Positions 1 through 6,564 are shown, counted from the stretch's first letter. The stretch: 13,562 nt of DNA from an uncultured Bacilli bacterium (GCA_934148995.1 CAKPDM010000024.1:1-13562); one strand, 5' to 3'. Program-made: numbers and translations. Notes: a model not told the origin generated them from the letters alone.

Positions 1-77
1 CTGGTTGAAGGGACCGGTCTTGAAAACCGGGAGGTCGTGCAAGCGGCGCAGGGGTTCGAATCCCTTTTCCTCCGCCA
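1..77 (+). tRNA. tRNA-Ser(UGA), 5' end cut by window edge
   Basis: The anticodon arm is a CCGGT/ACCGG stem with loop CTTGAAA, giving anticodon TGA (Ser). A long variable arm follows, as expected for tRNA-Ser, then a T arm with GGTTCGAATCC and a genome-encoded CCA at 75-77. The acceptor 5' strand and most of the D arm lie before position 1. Confidence 0.93.
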
Positions 78-97
78 TTTTTATTATTTTGTTATAT

Positions 98-173
98 CGC
101 GGGATGGAGCAGTTGGTAGCTCGTTGGGCTCATAACCCAGAGGTCGGAGGTTCGAGTCCTCCTCCCGCAACCA
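98..173 (+). tRNA. Initiator tRNA-fMet(CAU)
   Basis: This is a complete 76-nt cloverleaf with anticodon CAT. Two features mark it as the initiator: an unpaired C1 opposite A72 at the top of the acceptor stem (CGCGGGA with TCCCGCA), and three consecutive G-C pairs (GGG/CCC) at the base of the anticodon stem. The CCA end is encoded. It lies 20 bp after tRNA-Ser and 1 bp before tRNA-Asp, so the cluster is surely one transcript. Confidence 0.96.
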
Positions 174-174
174 T

Positions 175-251
175 GGTTCCGTGGTGCAGCTGGTTAACAC
201 GTCTGCCTGTCACGCAGAAGATCGCGGGTTCGAGCCCCGTCGGAACCGCCA
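175..251 (+). tRNA. tRNA-Asp(GUC)
   Basis: The acceptor stem is GGTTCCG paired with CGGAACC, with discriminator G and an encoded CCA. The anticodon stem TCTGC/GCAGA holds loop CTGTCAC, giving anticodon GTC (Asp). The 77-nt cloverleaf is complete and starts 1 bp after the initiator tRNA. Confidence 0.96.
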
Positions 252-256
252 TATTT

Positions 257-332
257 GGTTTCATAGCTCAGTCGGTAGAGCAAAGGACTGAAAATCCTTG
301 TGTCGGTGGTTCGATTCCACCTGGAACCACCA
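257..332 (+). tRNA. tRNA-Phe(GAA)
   Basis: The acceptor stem GGTTTCA pairs with TGGAACC (one G-U pair), followed by discriminator A and an encoded CCA. The anticodon stem AAGGA/TCCTT holds loop CTGAAAA, giving GAA (Phe). It is the last tRNA of the cluster and is followed by an intrinsic terminator 48 bp downstream. Confidence 0.96.
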
Positions 333-380
333 TAGAAGAATTAAACTTTAAATAAAAAGAAACTCTTGGTTTCTTGTCAG

Positions 381-417
381 ATTGTCGGCAAAGAAAGATT
401 TGTTGACAATTTTTTTT
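381..417 (+). terminator. Intrinsic terminator of the tRNA cluster
   Basis: A 12-bp stem (381-392 with 399-410, including two G-U pairs) closes a 6-nt loop GAAAGA and is followed directly by a run of seven T (411-417). It ends the Ser-fMet-Asp-Phe transcript. Confidence 0.92.
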
Positions 418-910
418 GTAGTAAAAAAGATACAAGAGTACAACATTCTTAACATTTTTATTACCAATACTTATTTTTATTGAGAAATACTATATTTTGT
501 GAAGTAATAATTATGCTCAAACGTAACAATTCTATGTTTTGATATATTATTACAACTACTATTGTTAAAACACTTATGAAGAAACTAGATAATTTGGTAT
601 GGTAACAAATAAAGTATTTAATACTGGTTTTGATAGATATAATATTTTTAAACTAATATCTGAAATATAACGTCTAAAATAATTTATTGAGGAGAACTTG
701 TAATAGTATAAGATGAATACTGTTTAGATCGCTTTATAAATTACCAATGTATGATGATATTTCAAATTATTTGATATGGATTTAAAATTATGTAGAAAAA
801 TAAAAATTTTATTGTAGAAAGAAAAAACATAAAATATTCTTATTTCATTATAGTTTTTTTGTAAAATTATGTCACATTTTAAATATTGTAATTTATTATT
901 ATTTTTTACC
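418..910. other. AT-rich intergenic stretch, no gene recognised
   Basis: About 490 bp between the tRNA terminator and the fabG promoter, very AT-rich and full of stops in all frames. I see no open frame of 60 codons, no RNA family I recognise and no repeat. A TATAAT at 638-643 has no convincing -35 partner and is likely chance. The stretch could be a fully eroded gene, but nothing readable remains. Confidence 0.6.
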
Positions 911-919
911 TGTTATAAT
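911..919 (+). promoter_or_regulatory. Extended -10 promoter for the fabG-type gene
   Basis: TGTTATAAT is a perfect extended -10 element (TGnTATAAT). No good -35 is visible at 16-18 bp spacing, which extended -10 promoters tolerate. The predicted start point is about 20 nt before the coding start at 943. Confidence 0.7.
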
Positions 920-942
920 TAAATTGGAAGGTGATGACAAAT

Positions 943-1683
943 ATGTTTAATGAAAAAGTAATCTTAGTAACTGGTGGTACTAGAGGTATAGGCTATGCAA
1001 TAGTAGAAAAATTTTTAAAAGAAGGAGCAAGGGTAATTCTTTTTGGTTCGAAAGAAACAAGTGTTTCAAAGGCTGTAACTTCCTTGATAAATATTAATTC
1101 TTTATATAAAGTAGAAGGCTACACAACGAATTTGTCTGATTTGCAAGCTGTGGAGAAAATAGCAAGTGAGTTAGCTCAAAAATATGGCAAGATTGACGTT
1201 TTGGTGAATAATGCTGGAGTTTCTTCTAGTACAGCACTTGTTGATTATACTGAAGAGGAATGTAACAATATTATAAATCTTAATATTAAGGGCGTTTTTA
1301 ATACATCAAAAGCTGTAGTTCCTTATATGACAGGTAGCAATCCGTCTATTATAAATATTAGTTCTATGGTTAGTTTTTATGGCCAGTCTAGTGGCTGCCT
1401 GTATCCTACAAGTAAATTTGCAGTCAATGGTATTACTAAGAGTCTGGCAAGAGAACTTGGAAGAAAAAATATAAGAGTAAATGCTGTTGCACCAGGAATA
1501 ACTAATACTGACATGGTTAAAAACTTACCTGACGAGATGATAAAACCTTTAATTAATATGATACCCTTAGGAAGGGTTGGTGAACCGGAAGATATAGCTA
1601 ATGCAGTATTATTTCTTGCAAGTAATAAGGCAACTTATATAACTGGCACTATTCTTCAAGTAGACGGAGCAATGATGAGTTAA
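943..1683 (+). CDS. fabG: FabG-type 3-oxoacyl-ACP reductase (short-chain dehydrogenase)
   Basis: A classical short-chain dehydrogenase/reductase of 246 aa, the usual FabG length. The Rossmann NAD(P)-binding motif TGGTRGIG is at residues 10-17, NNAG at 89-92, the active-site Asn at 114, and the catalytic Ser141, Tyr154 and Lys158 (YPTSK). The tail ITGTILQVDGAMMS is FabG-like. In fatty acid synthesis FabG reduces 3-oxoacyl-ACP to 3-hydroxyacyl-ACP with NADPH in the cytosol. In-frame starts also exist at GTG 931 and ATG 934, but the ribosome site GAAGGTGAT (927-935) overlaps them and is well spaced for ATG 943, giving MFNEKVILVTGG. The gene stands alone, not in a fab cluster, so a different keto or alcohol substrate is possible. 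Its last 35 bp overlap the convergent gene on the minus strand. Confidence 0.85.
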   Translation: MFNEKVILVTGGTRGIGYAIVEKFLKEGARVILFGSKETSVSKAVTSLININSLYKVEGYTTNLSDLQAVEKIASELAQKYGKIDVLVNNAGVSSSTALVDYTEEECNNIINLNIKGVFNTSKAVVPYMTGSNPSIINISSMVSFYGQSSGCLYPTSKFAVNGITKSLARELGRKNIRVNAVAPGITNTDMVKNLPDEMIKPLINMIPLGRVGEPEDIANAVLFLASNKATYITGTILQVDGAMMS

Positions 1684-2248
1684 AAACTATATTGTTTTTA
1701 AGTTTGTTTGTGATGATAAGATACATAGGAGAAGTCTTTGAACGACGCTGAAAAATATCATAAAGTTTTGGTAAACTAGTTATTTTTTCAAAGTAGTGTT
1801 CATTGTCTTCTTCTTTTATTATTATTTTATTTTTAATCTCTTTTGTTACTAAATAGCAGGTATAATTATTATCATTTAAAATTGCTTGTATCAATTCATC
1901 ATTAGTTTCAAAGGTAAAAGATAAATTTTTATATTTTTGTATTTCTACCATGATAAGATCTATAAAAAATTTATTATTTTTGTTTTGATCTATGAGTTCA
2001 AATAACAATTCCTTAGAGAAATTTTTAAACTGGTCTAATAAAATATTGAGAGGACGTACACTTATCTGCTTATTTATGATTTCAATAAATGTTAAATTTT
2101 CTATAAGACTTAAATCCTTTTTTTCATTCAACACGATTATTACATTGTCACTAGTCATAGTAAGAGTAAATTTAAAACCATCAATAATTTTGCTTGTTAA
2201 CAAAAGAATGTTATTGCTATTAAAATTATTATCAATTATTAATTTCAT
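1649..2248 (-). CDS. Unrecognised 199-aa protein between fabG and recG
   Basis: I do not recognise this protein. It is a complete frame with a strong ribosome site (GGGAGGA) 4-5 bp before ATG, which argues that it is real although it sits between two plus-strand genes. It is rich in Lys, Asn, Ile and Leu, with no cysteine pair, signal peptide or membrane segment. It looks like a soluble alpha/beta protein with alternating hydrophobic strands at residues 12-40 and 130-145. Its C-terminal codons are antisense to the end of fabG (35-bp convergent overlap). Its start lies 89 bp from the recG start, so the two genes share a divergent control region. Confidence 0.7.
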   Translation of the reverse strand: MKLIIDNNFNSNNILLLTSKIIDGFKFTLTMTSDNVIIVLNEKKDLSLIENLTFIEIINKQISVRPLNILLDQFKNFSKELLFELIDQNKNNKFFIDLIMVEIQKYKNLSFTFETNDELIQAILNDNNYTCYLVTKEIKNKIIIKEEDNEHYFEKITSLPKLYDIFQRRSKTSPMYLIITNKLKNNIVFNSSLLRLLEE

Positions 2249-2282
2249 TATTCCTCCCTTATTCTATTTTATGTTTTTTCTC

Positions 2283-2311
2283 TTCAAAAAGACCTCAAAA
2301 TATGATATAAT
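2283..2311 (+). promoter_or_regulatory. Promoter of recG
   Basis: TTCAAA (2283-2288, 4 of 6 match to the -35 consensus), a 17-bp spacer, then TATAAT (2306-2311) preceded by TGA, which makes an extended -10. The predicted start at about 2318 leaves a leader of only about 20 nt, carrying the ribosome site AGAGGTGG. Confidence 0.75.
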
Positions 2312-2337
2312 ATCAGGCAGAAGAAGAGGTGGTAGTT

Positions 2338-4329
2338 GTGGCATTAAAAGATGTTAGGGGAATAGGACCAAGGGCTTTGGTTCTTCTTAATAAATTGGGT
2401 ATTAGTACAGTAGATGATCTAGTAACACATTATCCATTTAGATATGATATATTACAAAGAGGTTCTCTTACTGATACTGCAGATGGTGAACATATTATAA
2501 TAGATGGTAGAATAGAGAGTATTCCAATTTTAGTCAGATTTAAAGCTGGACTTAATAAGATGAATTTTCGTCTTGTTACGGCTTCTGGAGTTGTTGGTAT
2601 CTCTATATTTAATAGAGCATTTTTAAAAAGTCATTTAGCTGTAGGGACAGGTGTTACAGTAATAGGTAAATTTGACAAGAAAAAGAATGTTATAACAGCA
2701 TCAGACATCAAACTAGAAACGCTAACAGCAAAAATTAAAATTGAACCAATTTATCATTTAACTAGTGGTTTAACTAATAAAAACATGTCTACATATATAA
2801 ATATGGCATTACTCGGAAATTACAGGGAAATAACAGATTTTATTCCAATAGAATATCAAGAAAAATATAATTTTGTTAATAAAAGAACAGCTTTAAATAT
2901 AGTTCATAACCCTCCTTCATTAGAAAAACTAGAAGAGGCAAAGAAAAGACTTAAATATGAAGAATTATTTTCTTTTATGTTTAAAATTAATTATCTGAAG
3001 TTAGAAAATAAAAAGAAAAATTCTGGTATTAAGAAGAATATAGATATTGGCAAAATAGAAGAATTTATTAGAACTCTACCATTTGAATTGACTTCTGATC
3101 AAAAGACAGCTTTAGATGATATATTAGCTGACTTAACAGCAGAGGGGAAGATGAATAGATTACTTCAAGGTGATGTTGGCAGTGGTAAGACAATTGTTGC
3201 TTTTTTATCAATTTATGCCAATTACTTAGCTGGCTATCAAAGTGCTTTAATGGCTCCGACAGAAATACTTGCTATTCAACACTTTAATAACATGCGAGCT
3301 CTCTTTAAAAATACCGATTTACGTATTGCTCTTTTAACAGGCTCTACATCAAAAAAAGATAAGGATAGAATATTGTCGAATCTTGCAAAGAATGAGGTTG
3401 ATGTAATAATTGGAACCCATTCACTTATTCAGGAGGAAGTTGAATACTTTAATCTTGGTATCGTAATTACGGATGAACAACATAGATTTGGTGTTAATCA
3501 ACGTGCAAATTTACAAAATAAAGGTAAAAGACCAGATACATTATATATGAGTGCTACGCCAATTCCAAGAACTTATGCTTTAACTATCTTTGGAGATATG
3601 GATGTATCTACTATAAAGACTAGGCCAAAGGGTAGAAAAAAAATTCATACTGTGCTAAAAAGTGAATTAGAAATGAAAGATGTTTTGTCAATGATGTATG
3701 AAGAATTAAAGGCAGATCATCAAATATATGTTATAGCGCCTTTAATTGAAGAAAGCGAAACAAGTGATTTAACTAATGTTAATGAGCTTAGAGATAGATT
3801 AACTGTTGCTTTTGGTAGTAAATATAAAATAGGACTAGTACATGGTAAAATGGCTACAGCCGTTAAGGACAAGGTTATGGGTGATTTTCTTCTTAACAAG
3901 TGTCAAATTTTGATAAGTACAACTGTAATAGAAGTCGGTGTGGATGTACCTAATGCTACAATAATGGTCATTTTTGATGCTAATAGGTTTGGACTTTCGA
4001 CTCTTCATCAATTACGTGGACGAGTAGGTAGAAACGATTTACAATCACATTGTATTTTAATAAGCAATCATGATACAGAAAGACTTCATATTATGGAAAA
4101 AACATCTGATGGATTTGAAATTAGCGAAGCAGATTTTAAACTTAGAGGGCATGGTGATTTATTTGGGACCAAGCAAAGTGGTGATATGTCATTTAAAATG
4201 GCTGATATAAAAAATGATTATTCTCTTCTTTTAGAGGCTAAAGAAGATTCATACGATTATCTATTGAAAAAGAACGAAGAGGAGAAGCAGTTGAAAAAGA
4301 AAATAATTGATTCAATTATACATAGTTAA
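2338..4329 (+). CDS. recG: ATP-dependent DNA helicase RecG
   Basis: RecG is a superfamily 2 translocase that reverses stalled replication forks and processes Holliday junctions and D-loops. The 663-aa protein (family about 680-690) has the N-terminal ALKDVRGIGPR element, an OB-fold wedge domain at about 45-130, Walker A GDVGSGKT at 278-285, the DEQH box at 379-382 (DEQHRFG), motif III SAT at 405-407, motif VI QLRGRVGR at 558-565 and the TRG element with LRGHGDLFGTKQSG near 602-615. GTG 2338 is chosen as the start because it gives MALKDVRGIG, the usual RecG N-terminus, 5 bp after the ribosome site AGAGGTGG (2325-2332). The in-frame GTG at 2329 overlaps that site. The protein contains no tryptophan. 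It has its own promoter, and no clear terminator follows before the small-RNA promoter at 4362. Confidence 0.96.
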   Translation: MALKDVRGIGPRALVLLNKLGISTVDDLVTHYPFRYDILQRGSLTDTADGEHIIIDGRIESIPILVRFKAGLNKMNFRLVTASGVVGISIFNRAFLKSHLAVGTGVTVIGKFDKKKNVITASDIKLETLTAKIKIEPIYHLTSGLTNKNMSTYINMALLGNYREITDFIPIEYQEKYNFVNKRTALNIVHNPPSLEKLEEAKKRLKYEELFSFMFKINYLKLENKKKNSGIKKNIDIGKIEEFIRTLPFELTSDQKTALDDILADLTAEGKMNRLLQGDVGSGKTIVAFLSIYANYLAGYQSALMAPTEILAIQHFNNMRALFKNTDLRIALLTGSTSKKDKDRILSNLAKNEVDVIIGTHSLIQEEVEYFNLGIVITDEQHRFGVNQRANLQNKGKRPDTLYMSATPIPRTYALTIFGDMDVSTIKTRPKGRKKIHTVLKSELEMKDVLSMMYEELKADHQIYVIAPLIEESETSDLTNVNELRDRLTVAFGSKYKIGLVHGKMATAVKDKVMGDFLLNKCQILISTTVIEVGVDVPNATIMVIFDANRFGLSTLHQLRGRVGRNDLQSHCILISNHDTERLHIMEKTSDGFEISEADFKLRGHGDLFGTKQSGDMSFKMADIKNDYSLLLEAKEDSYDYLLKKNEEEKQLKKKIIDSIIHS

Positions 4330-4361
4330 GTGTAAAGAAACTAAAACTTTCTAAAATAAAA

Positions 4362-4390
4362 TTGACATCCTAATAAAATTTAGATATCAT
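4362..4390 (+). promoter_or_regulatory. Strong sigma-A promoter downstream of recG
   Basis: A perfect -35 TTGACA (4362-4367), a 17-bp spacer and -10 TATCAT (4385-4390, one mismatch). No plus-strand reading frame follows. Instead it points at a set of three hairpins ending in a terminator-like stem, so it is read here as a small-RNA promoter. Confidence 0.75.
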
Positions 4391-4396
4391 TGAGTT

Positions 4397-4514
4397 ACAT
4401 GATAGGTAGTACTTAGTTGCTATTTGTCATGGAGTATAATCTACTGTTTTTTATGTAGATATACTTACCGAAACCCCCTGAAATCCCGTCTATATGGCGG
4501 GATACTTTGTTTAT
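4397..4514 (+). ncRNA. Predicted small RNA with three stem-loops, family unknown
   Basis: Seen directly: hairpin 1 pairs 4398-4409 with 4420-4431 (12 bp with three G-U pairs, 10-nt loop). Hairpin 2 pairs 4434-4437 plus 4439-4444 with 4455-4464 (10 bp, one bulged A at 4438). A C-rich single-stranded stretch with ACCCCCTG follows at 4465-4482. Hairpin 3 pairs 4483-4490 with 4496-4503 (8 bp, loop TATAT) and is followed by the T-rich ACTTTGTTTAT. The promoter's predicted start falls at the base of hairpin 1. The C-rich stretch resembles the CU-rich seeds with which some Firmicutes small RNAs pair to ribosome binding sites (inference). I do not recognise the family. It may belong to the chromosome or to the scarred element to its right. 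Confidence 0.6.
4483..4514 (+). terminator. Terminator-like hairpin of the predicted small RNA
   Basis: ATCCCGTC pairs with GGCGGGAT around a TATAT loop, followed by ACTTTGTTTAT. The stem is strong but the T-run is interrupted. It is the most GC-rich hairpin outside the tRNAs in this stretch. Confidence 0.6.
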
Positions 4515-4555
4515 AAGGGCTTTAAGTCATTTGATATATGTATTAGGTACCCATT

Positions 4556-5177
4556 TTAATTTAGTTTGTCTATAATATTAATTATTTCATTTAATTGATT
4601 CTTAAATAGGTGAGAGTAAGTATTTAATGTCTCATCTATTTTTGTGTGTCCTAAATACTTTGCTACCACATTTATAGTAGCACCACTATTAATTAAAAGT
4701 GATGCACAACTATGTCTAAAATCGTGTATTCTAATTTGTTTAACTTATGCTAACTTACAATCCTTGTTTTTTTCTATGCCTTAACTTTCCGCTTGTAATT
4801 GGAACAGTATCTCCAAACAAATACCAGTCATCATTAAATCCATAATGTCTTTTAGAAACTTCATATAATACTTTCATATCTTCCATTAATACTTTTGGTA
4901 TAGGAATATTTCTTATACTAGATTTTGTTTTAGGTGTAGTTACCATATATGGTTTCTTTTCATCACTTTGAGTTGCCACAATATTTTTGTTGACACTTAA
5001 ATATTGATTTTTAAAATCTATATCTTTTCATGTTAGTCCTCTAAGTTCACATCTACGAAGTCCACAATAATATAATGTTTCAAATAAGGTTTTAAATAAA
5101 ATATCATCTTCTACTGATATGAATTTTTTGAATTCTTCATAGGTGAAAAATAACAGTTCTTTGTTTTCTTTTTTAGC
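4556..5177 (-). pseudogene. Tyrosine integrase relic (Tn916 Int-like), C-terminal part
   Basis: Read on the minus strand, the remains include a TYEEFKKFI element, a catalytic-domain start CGLRRCELRGLT with the first catalytic Arg, IPIPKVL, the box HDFRHS (HxxR), LGHTKIDETLNTYSH with the nucleophile Tyr (codon 4616-4618), and a natural stop at 4556-4558. The family excises and integrates conjugative elements. Three lesions kill it. TGA at 5028-5030 replaces the Trp expected before KDIDF. An extra base in a run of seven A (plus-strand T-run 4767-4773) shifts the frame. TAA at 4745-4747 lies just before the HxxR box. The N-terminal DNA-binding part is missing: at about 5165-5178 the frame runs without interruption into a serine recombinase. 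Confidence 0.88.
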
Positions 5178-5892
5178 AATTCTTTTATATTGCTCATAAT
5201 CTCCCATATAGATTTTGTTATCAATTATCTTTTGAATAGTCGTGTCTTTCTATTTCTTTGGATTTAATAATTTTTCTTCATTAAAGATATTTGATATTTG
5301 CTGAAAATTTTTGCCTTCCAAATACGACCTAAATATTCTTTCAATAACAGGTTTAGTTGTTTCATCAACAATAGTTTTCTTATTACCATCTTTCTTATAT
5401 CCTAGTGGGGCAGTACCTGATAAATGTCCTTGTTTAATTGCTCCAGCTAAACCAACTTTAGTTCTTTCACTTGTTCTTTCAATTTCATTTTGAGATACAC
5501 TCATCATAATACGAGATACCATTCTACCATTTGAAGTAGTAGTATTAATATCATCATTTACTAAATCTAAATAAGCATTATTTTCTTCAAGAAAAGTTAT
5601 AATGTTTTCCCAATCAAAGATACTTCTTGTAATTCTATCCTAACATGGTATTTATCTTCTTATTTCTAATATCTTTTTTTAATCTTTCAAATTCAGGTCT
5701 ATAATTACCTTTTTTAGCACTAATTCCCTCATCAGTATAATAATCTCCAATTTCATAACCTTTAGCTCTATAATAGTCCTCTAATCGCGTTTTTTGCTCC
5801 GGTAAACTAAATCCTTCACGAGCTTGATCTTCGGTACTAACTCGCATATAAAGACCAGCTACTTTTTTAACTTCCTTATCAGATAATTCCAT
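5178..5892 (-). pseudogene. Large serine recombinase relic, N-terminal half
   Basis: It starts at ATG 5892 after the ribosome site AAAAGGAG (5901-5908). The resolvase catalytic domain has YMRVSTEDQ with the nucleophile Ser at residue 19, and GISAKKGNYRPEF. The recombinase domain SERTKVGLAGAIKQGHLSG follows, then a region nearly identical to the recombinase at the right end of the window. A deletion near 5640 removes about 11 bp just before DRITRS, so the frame meets TAG at 5635-5637. A second TAG at 5250-5252 replaces the Trp of the other copy's PKKNWKD. Past the conserved KRI (isoleucine codon 5178-5180) the coding sequence changes abruptly to a tyrosine integrase, so the zinc ribbon and coiled-coil tail are gone. 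Confidence 0.9.
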
Positions 5893-5910
5893 AAACTCAA
5901 CTCCTTTTAC

Positions 5911-5963
5911 AAAAAAAGAGGAGTCAAAAGTATCTAGTAAAGTCTAAATACTACTGACTCTTC
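5911..5963 (-). terminator. Attenuator-like terminator hairpin ahead of the serine recombinase relic
   Basis: On the minus strand 5955-5963 pairs with 5918-5926 (9 bp, one G-U), then 5948-5952 with 5929-5933 and 5944-5946 with 5935-5937. A run of seven T follows (plus-strand A-run 5911-5917). The stop codon of the leader peptide lies inside the hairpin, and the recombinase ribosome site starts 3 bp beyond the T-run. Confidence 0.8.
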
Positions 5964-6017
5964 AAAATAATTGATATTAAAAATATTTATTTTTTTGTTT
6001 TTGTGTTTATATTTCAT
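5934..6017 (-). CDS. 27-residue leader peptide ahead of the attenuator
   Basis: A short frame coding for MKYKHKNKKINIF and ending in VVFRLY, with a very good ribosome site (GGAGGT, 6024-6029) 6 bp before ATG. It is preceded by a promoter-like TTGACA (6085-6090). Its last codons and TAG stop (5934-5936) lie in the attenuator hairpin, so ribosome position on the leader would decide whether the hairpin forms. This is the layout of translational or transcriptional attenuators in front of several Firmicutes resistance genes (erm, cat, ABC-F type). Here the gene downstream is a dead recombinase. I do not recognise the peptide itself. Confidence 0.62.
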   Translation of the reverse strand: MKYKHKNKKINIFNINYFEESVVFRLY

Positions 6018-6059
6018 AGATGTACCTCCATTTCTAGAGCATACCTCTTTCATTGGTTA

Positions 6060-6090
6060 TATATAATATCACTTTTGAAAATAATGTCAA
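6060..6090 (-). promoter_or_regulatory. Promoter for the leader peptide / recombinase relic
   Basis: A perfect TTGACA at 6085-6090 on the minus strand, followed after 17-19 bp by an AT-only block (ATTATATATA, 6058-6067) that can serve as -10. It lies immediately after the stop codon of the 90-aa gene, so the leader and relic are a separate transcription unit. Confidence 0.6.
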
Positions 6091-6093
6091 TAG

Positions 6094-6366
6094 TTATAGA
6101 TTTTTAATAAACTCTTGTAAATCACTAATATTAATATGTTTTTGCAAGTTTTCTACATAAACATCTCTGCCATGATTAAATGCAAGAAATGTAGTACCTT
6201 TGATTTTTATCTTATTTGGCTCTATATAATTAATATTTGTTTTCTGAATTTTACTAATAGAACCATTGATAAATGTTGGAGTAGTATTACAAAAATCACA
6301 AATAAACTGGATTCTTGTTTTAAGTTCTTCATCAATAGGTATTTCTTTTGTTATAACTTTTAACAT
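6094..6366 (-). CDS. Unrecognised 90-aa protein in the mobile-element scar
   Basis: I do not recognise this protein. The frame is complete, starts at ATG 6366 after the ribosome site AAGGATGGTGA, and ends with TAA. It contains one CxxC pair (ICDFCN, residues about 22-27), an EPNKIKIKG segment, AFNHGRDVYVENL and a C-terminal amphipathic helix ending FIKNL. It has no signal peptide or membrane segment. The intact frame next to wrecked recombinases suggests either recent arrival or a selected function. Its ribosome site lies in the 3' arm of a hairpin that closely resembles the one in front of the relaxase gene, which ties it to mobilization-type elements. Confidence 0.65.
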   Translation of the reverse strand: MLKVITKEIPIDEELKTRIQFICDFCNTTPTFINGSISKIQKTNINYIEPNKIKIKGTTFLAFNHGRDVYVENLQKHINISDLQEFIKNL

Positions 6367-6372
6367 AATTCA

Positions 6373-6393
6373 CCATCCTTTCTTTTTGGATGG
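6373..6393 (-). promoter_or_regulatory. Hairpin holding the ribosome site of the 90-aa gene
   Basis: On the minus strand CCATCC (6393-6388) pairs with GGATGG (6378-6373) around a 9-nt A-rich loop. The 3' arm is part of the ribosome site AAGGATGGTGA, so the folded form would hide it. Nineteen of these bases recur with one mismatch at 11589-11607. Confidence 0.55.
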
Positions 6394-6440
6394 ATGATTT
6401 ATATATATCTTCCAAGCTCACACGTGGGAGTTCGAGACAC

Positions 6441-6466
6441 AAAAAAATCTATCTTTCGATAGATTT
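6441..6466 (-). terminator. Minus-strand intrinsic terminator
   Basis: A 9-bp stem AAATCTATC/GATAGATTT closes a GAAA tetraloop on the minus strand. The T-run (plus-strand A-run 6441-6447, which overlaps the last three bases of the stem) follows on that strand only. It sits between the promoter at 6537-6564 and the 90-aa gene, so it either ends a small RNA or attenuates the gene. Confidence 0.8.
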
Positions 6467-6530
6467 ATATATCAAACTCGGTAATTGTTCCGAGCAGAAT
6501 CCTCAATGGAGCCTTAACTTTTCTTATATA
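6441..6530 (-). ncRNA. Predicted small RNA or attenuated 5' leader, family unknown
   Basis: A minus-strand promoter-to-terminator unit of about 90 nt with no open frame worth calling. It contains a 5-bp hairpin CTCGG/CCGAG (6490-6494 with 6477-6481, 8-nt loop) and then the GAAA-loop terminator. The first 35 nt (GTTAAGGCTCCATTGAGG and around) are unstructured by eye. It could be a free small RNA, or the aptamer-like start of a roughly 165-nt leader controlling the 90-aa gene at 6366. I match it to no riboswitch class. Confidence 0.5.
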
Positions 6531-6536
6531 CGAAAA

Positions 6537-6564
6537 ATTATACTCCCAAGATTGATTAAATCAA
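6537..6564 (-). promoter_or_regulatory. Minus-strand promoter of the leader / small RNA
   Basis: On the minus strand: -35 TTGATT (6564-6559, 4 of 6), a 16-bp spacer, and a perfect -10 TATAAT (6542-6537). It fires toward the terminator at 6441 and the 90-aa gene, and away from the lemA-type gene. Confidence 0.6.

Noticed and set aside
5..355. 116-codon open frame across the tRNA cluster
   Set aside because: It runs through four tRNA genes and their spacers; the RNA genes fully explain the sequence.
638..643. TATAAT in the 418-910 gap as a promoter for a hidden RNA
   Set aside because: No -35 partner at suitable spacing, no following structure and no terminator; expected by chance in DNA this AT-rich.
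1992..2357. 121-codon plus-strand frame ahead of recG
   Set aside because: It lies antisense to the 199-aa gene, has no ribosome site and overruns the recG start; shadow frame.
5028..5030. In-frame TGA where tryptophan is expected in the integrase relic, suggesting a UGA=Trp code
   Set aside because: The same relic also has a TAA, a TAG and frameshifts. Tryptophan is TGG in the LemA, DUF2207, DUF3592 and TnpX-like genes, and the TnpV frame stops naturally at TGA. It is a mutation.
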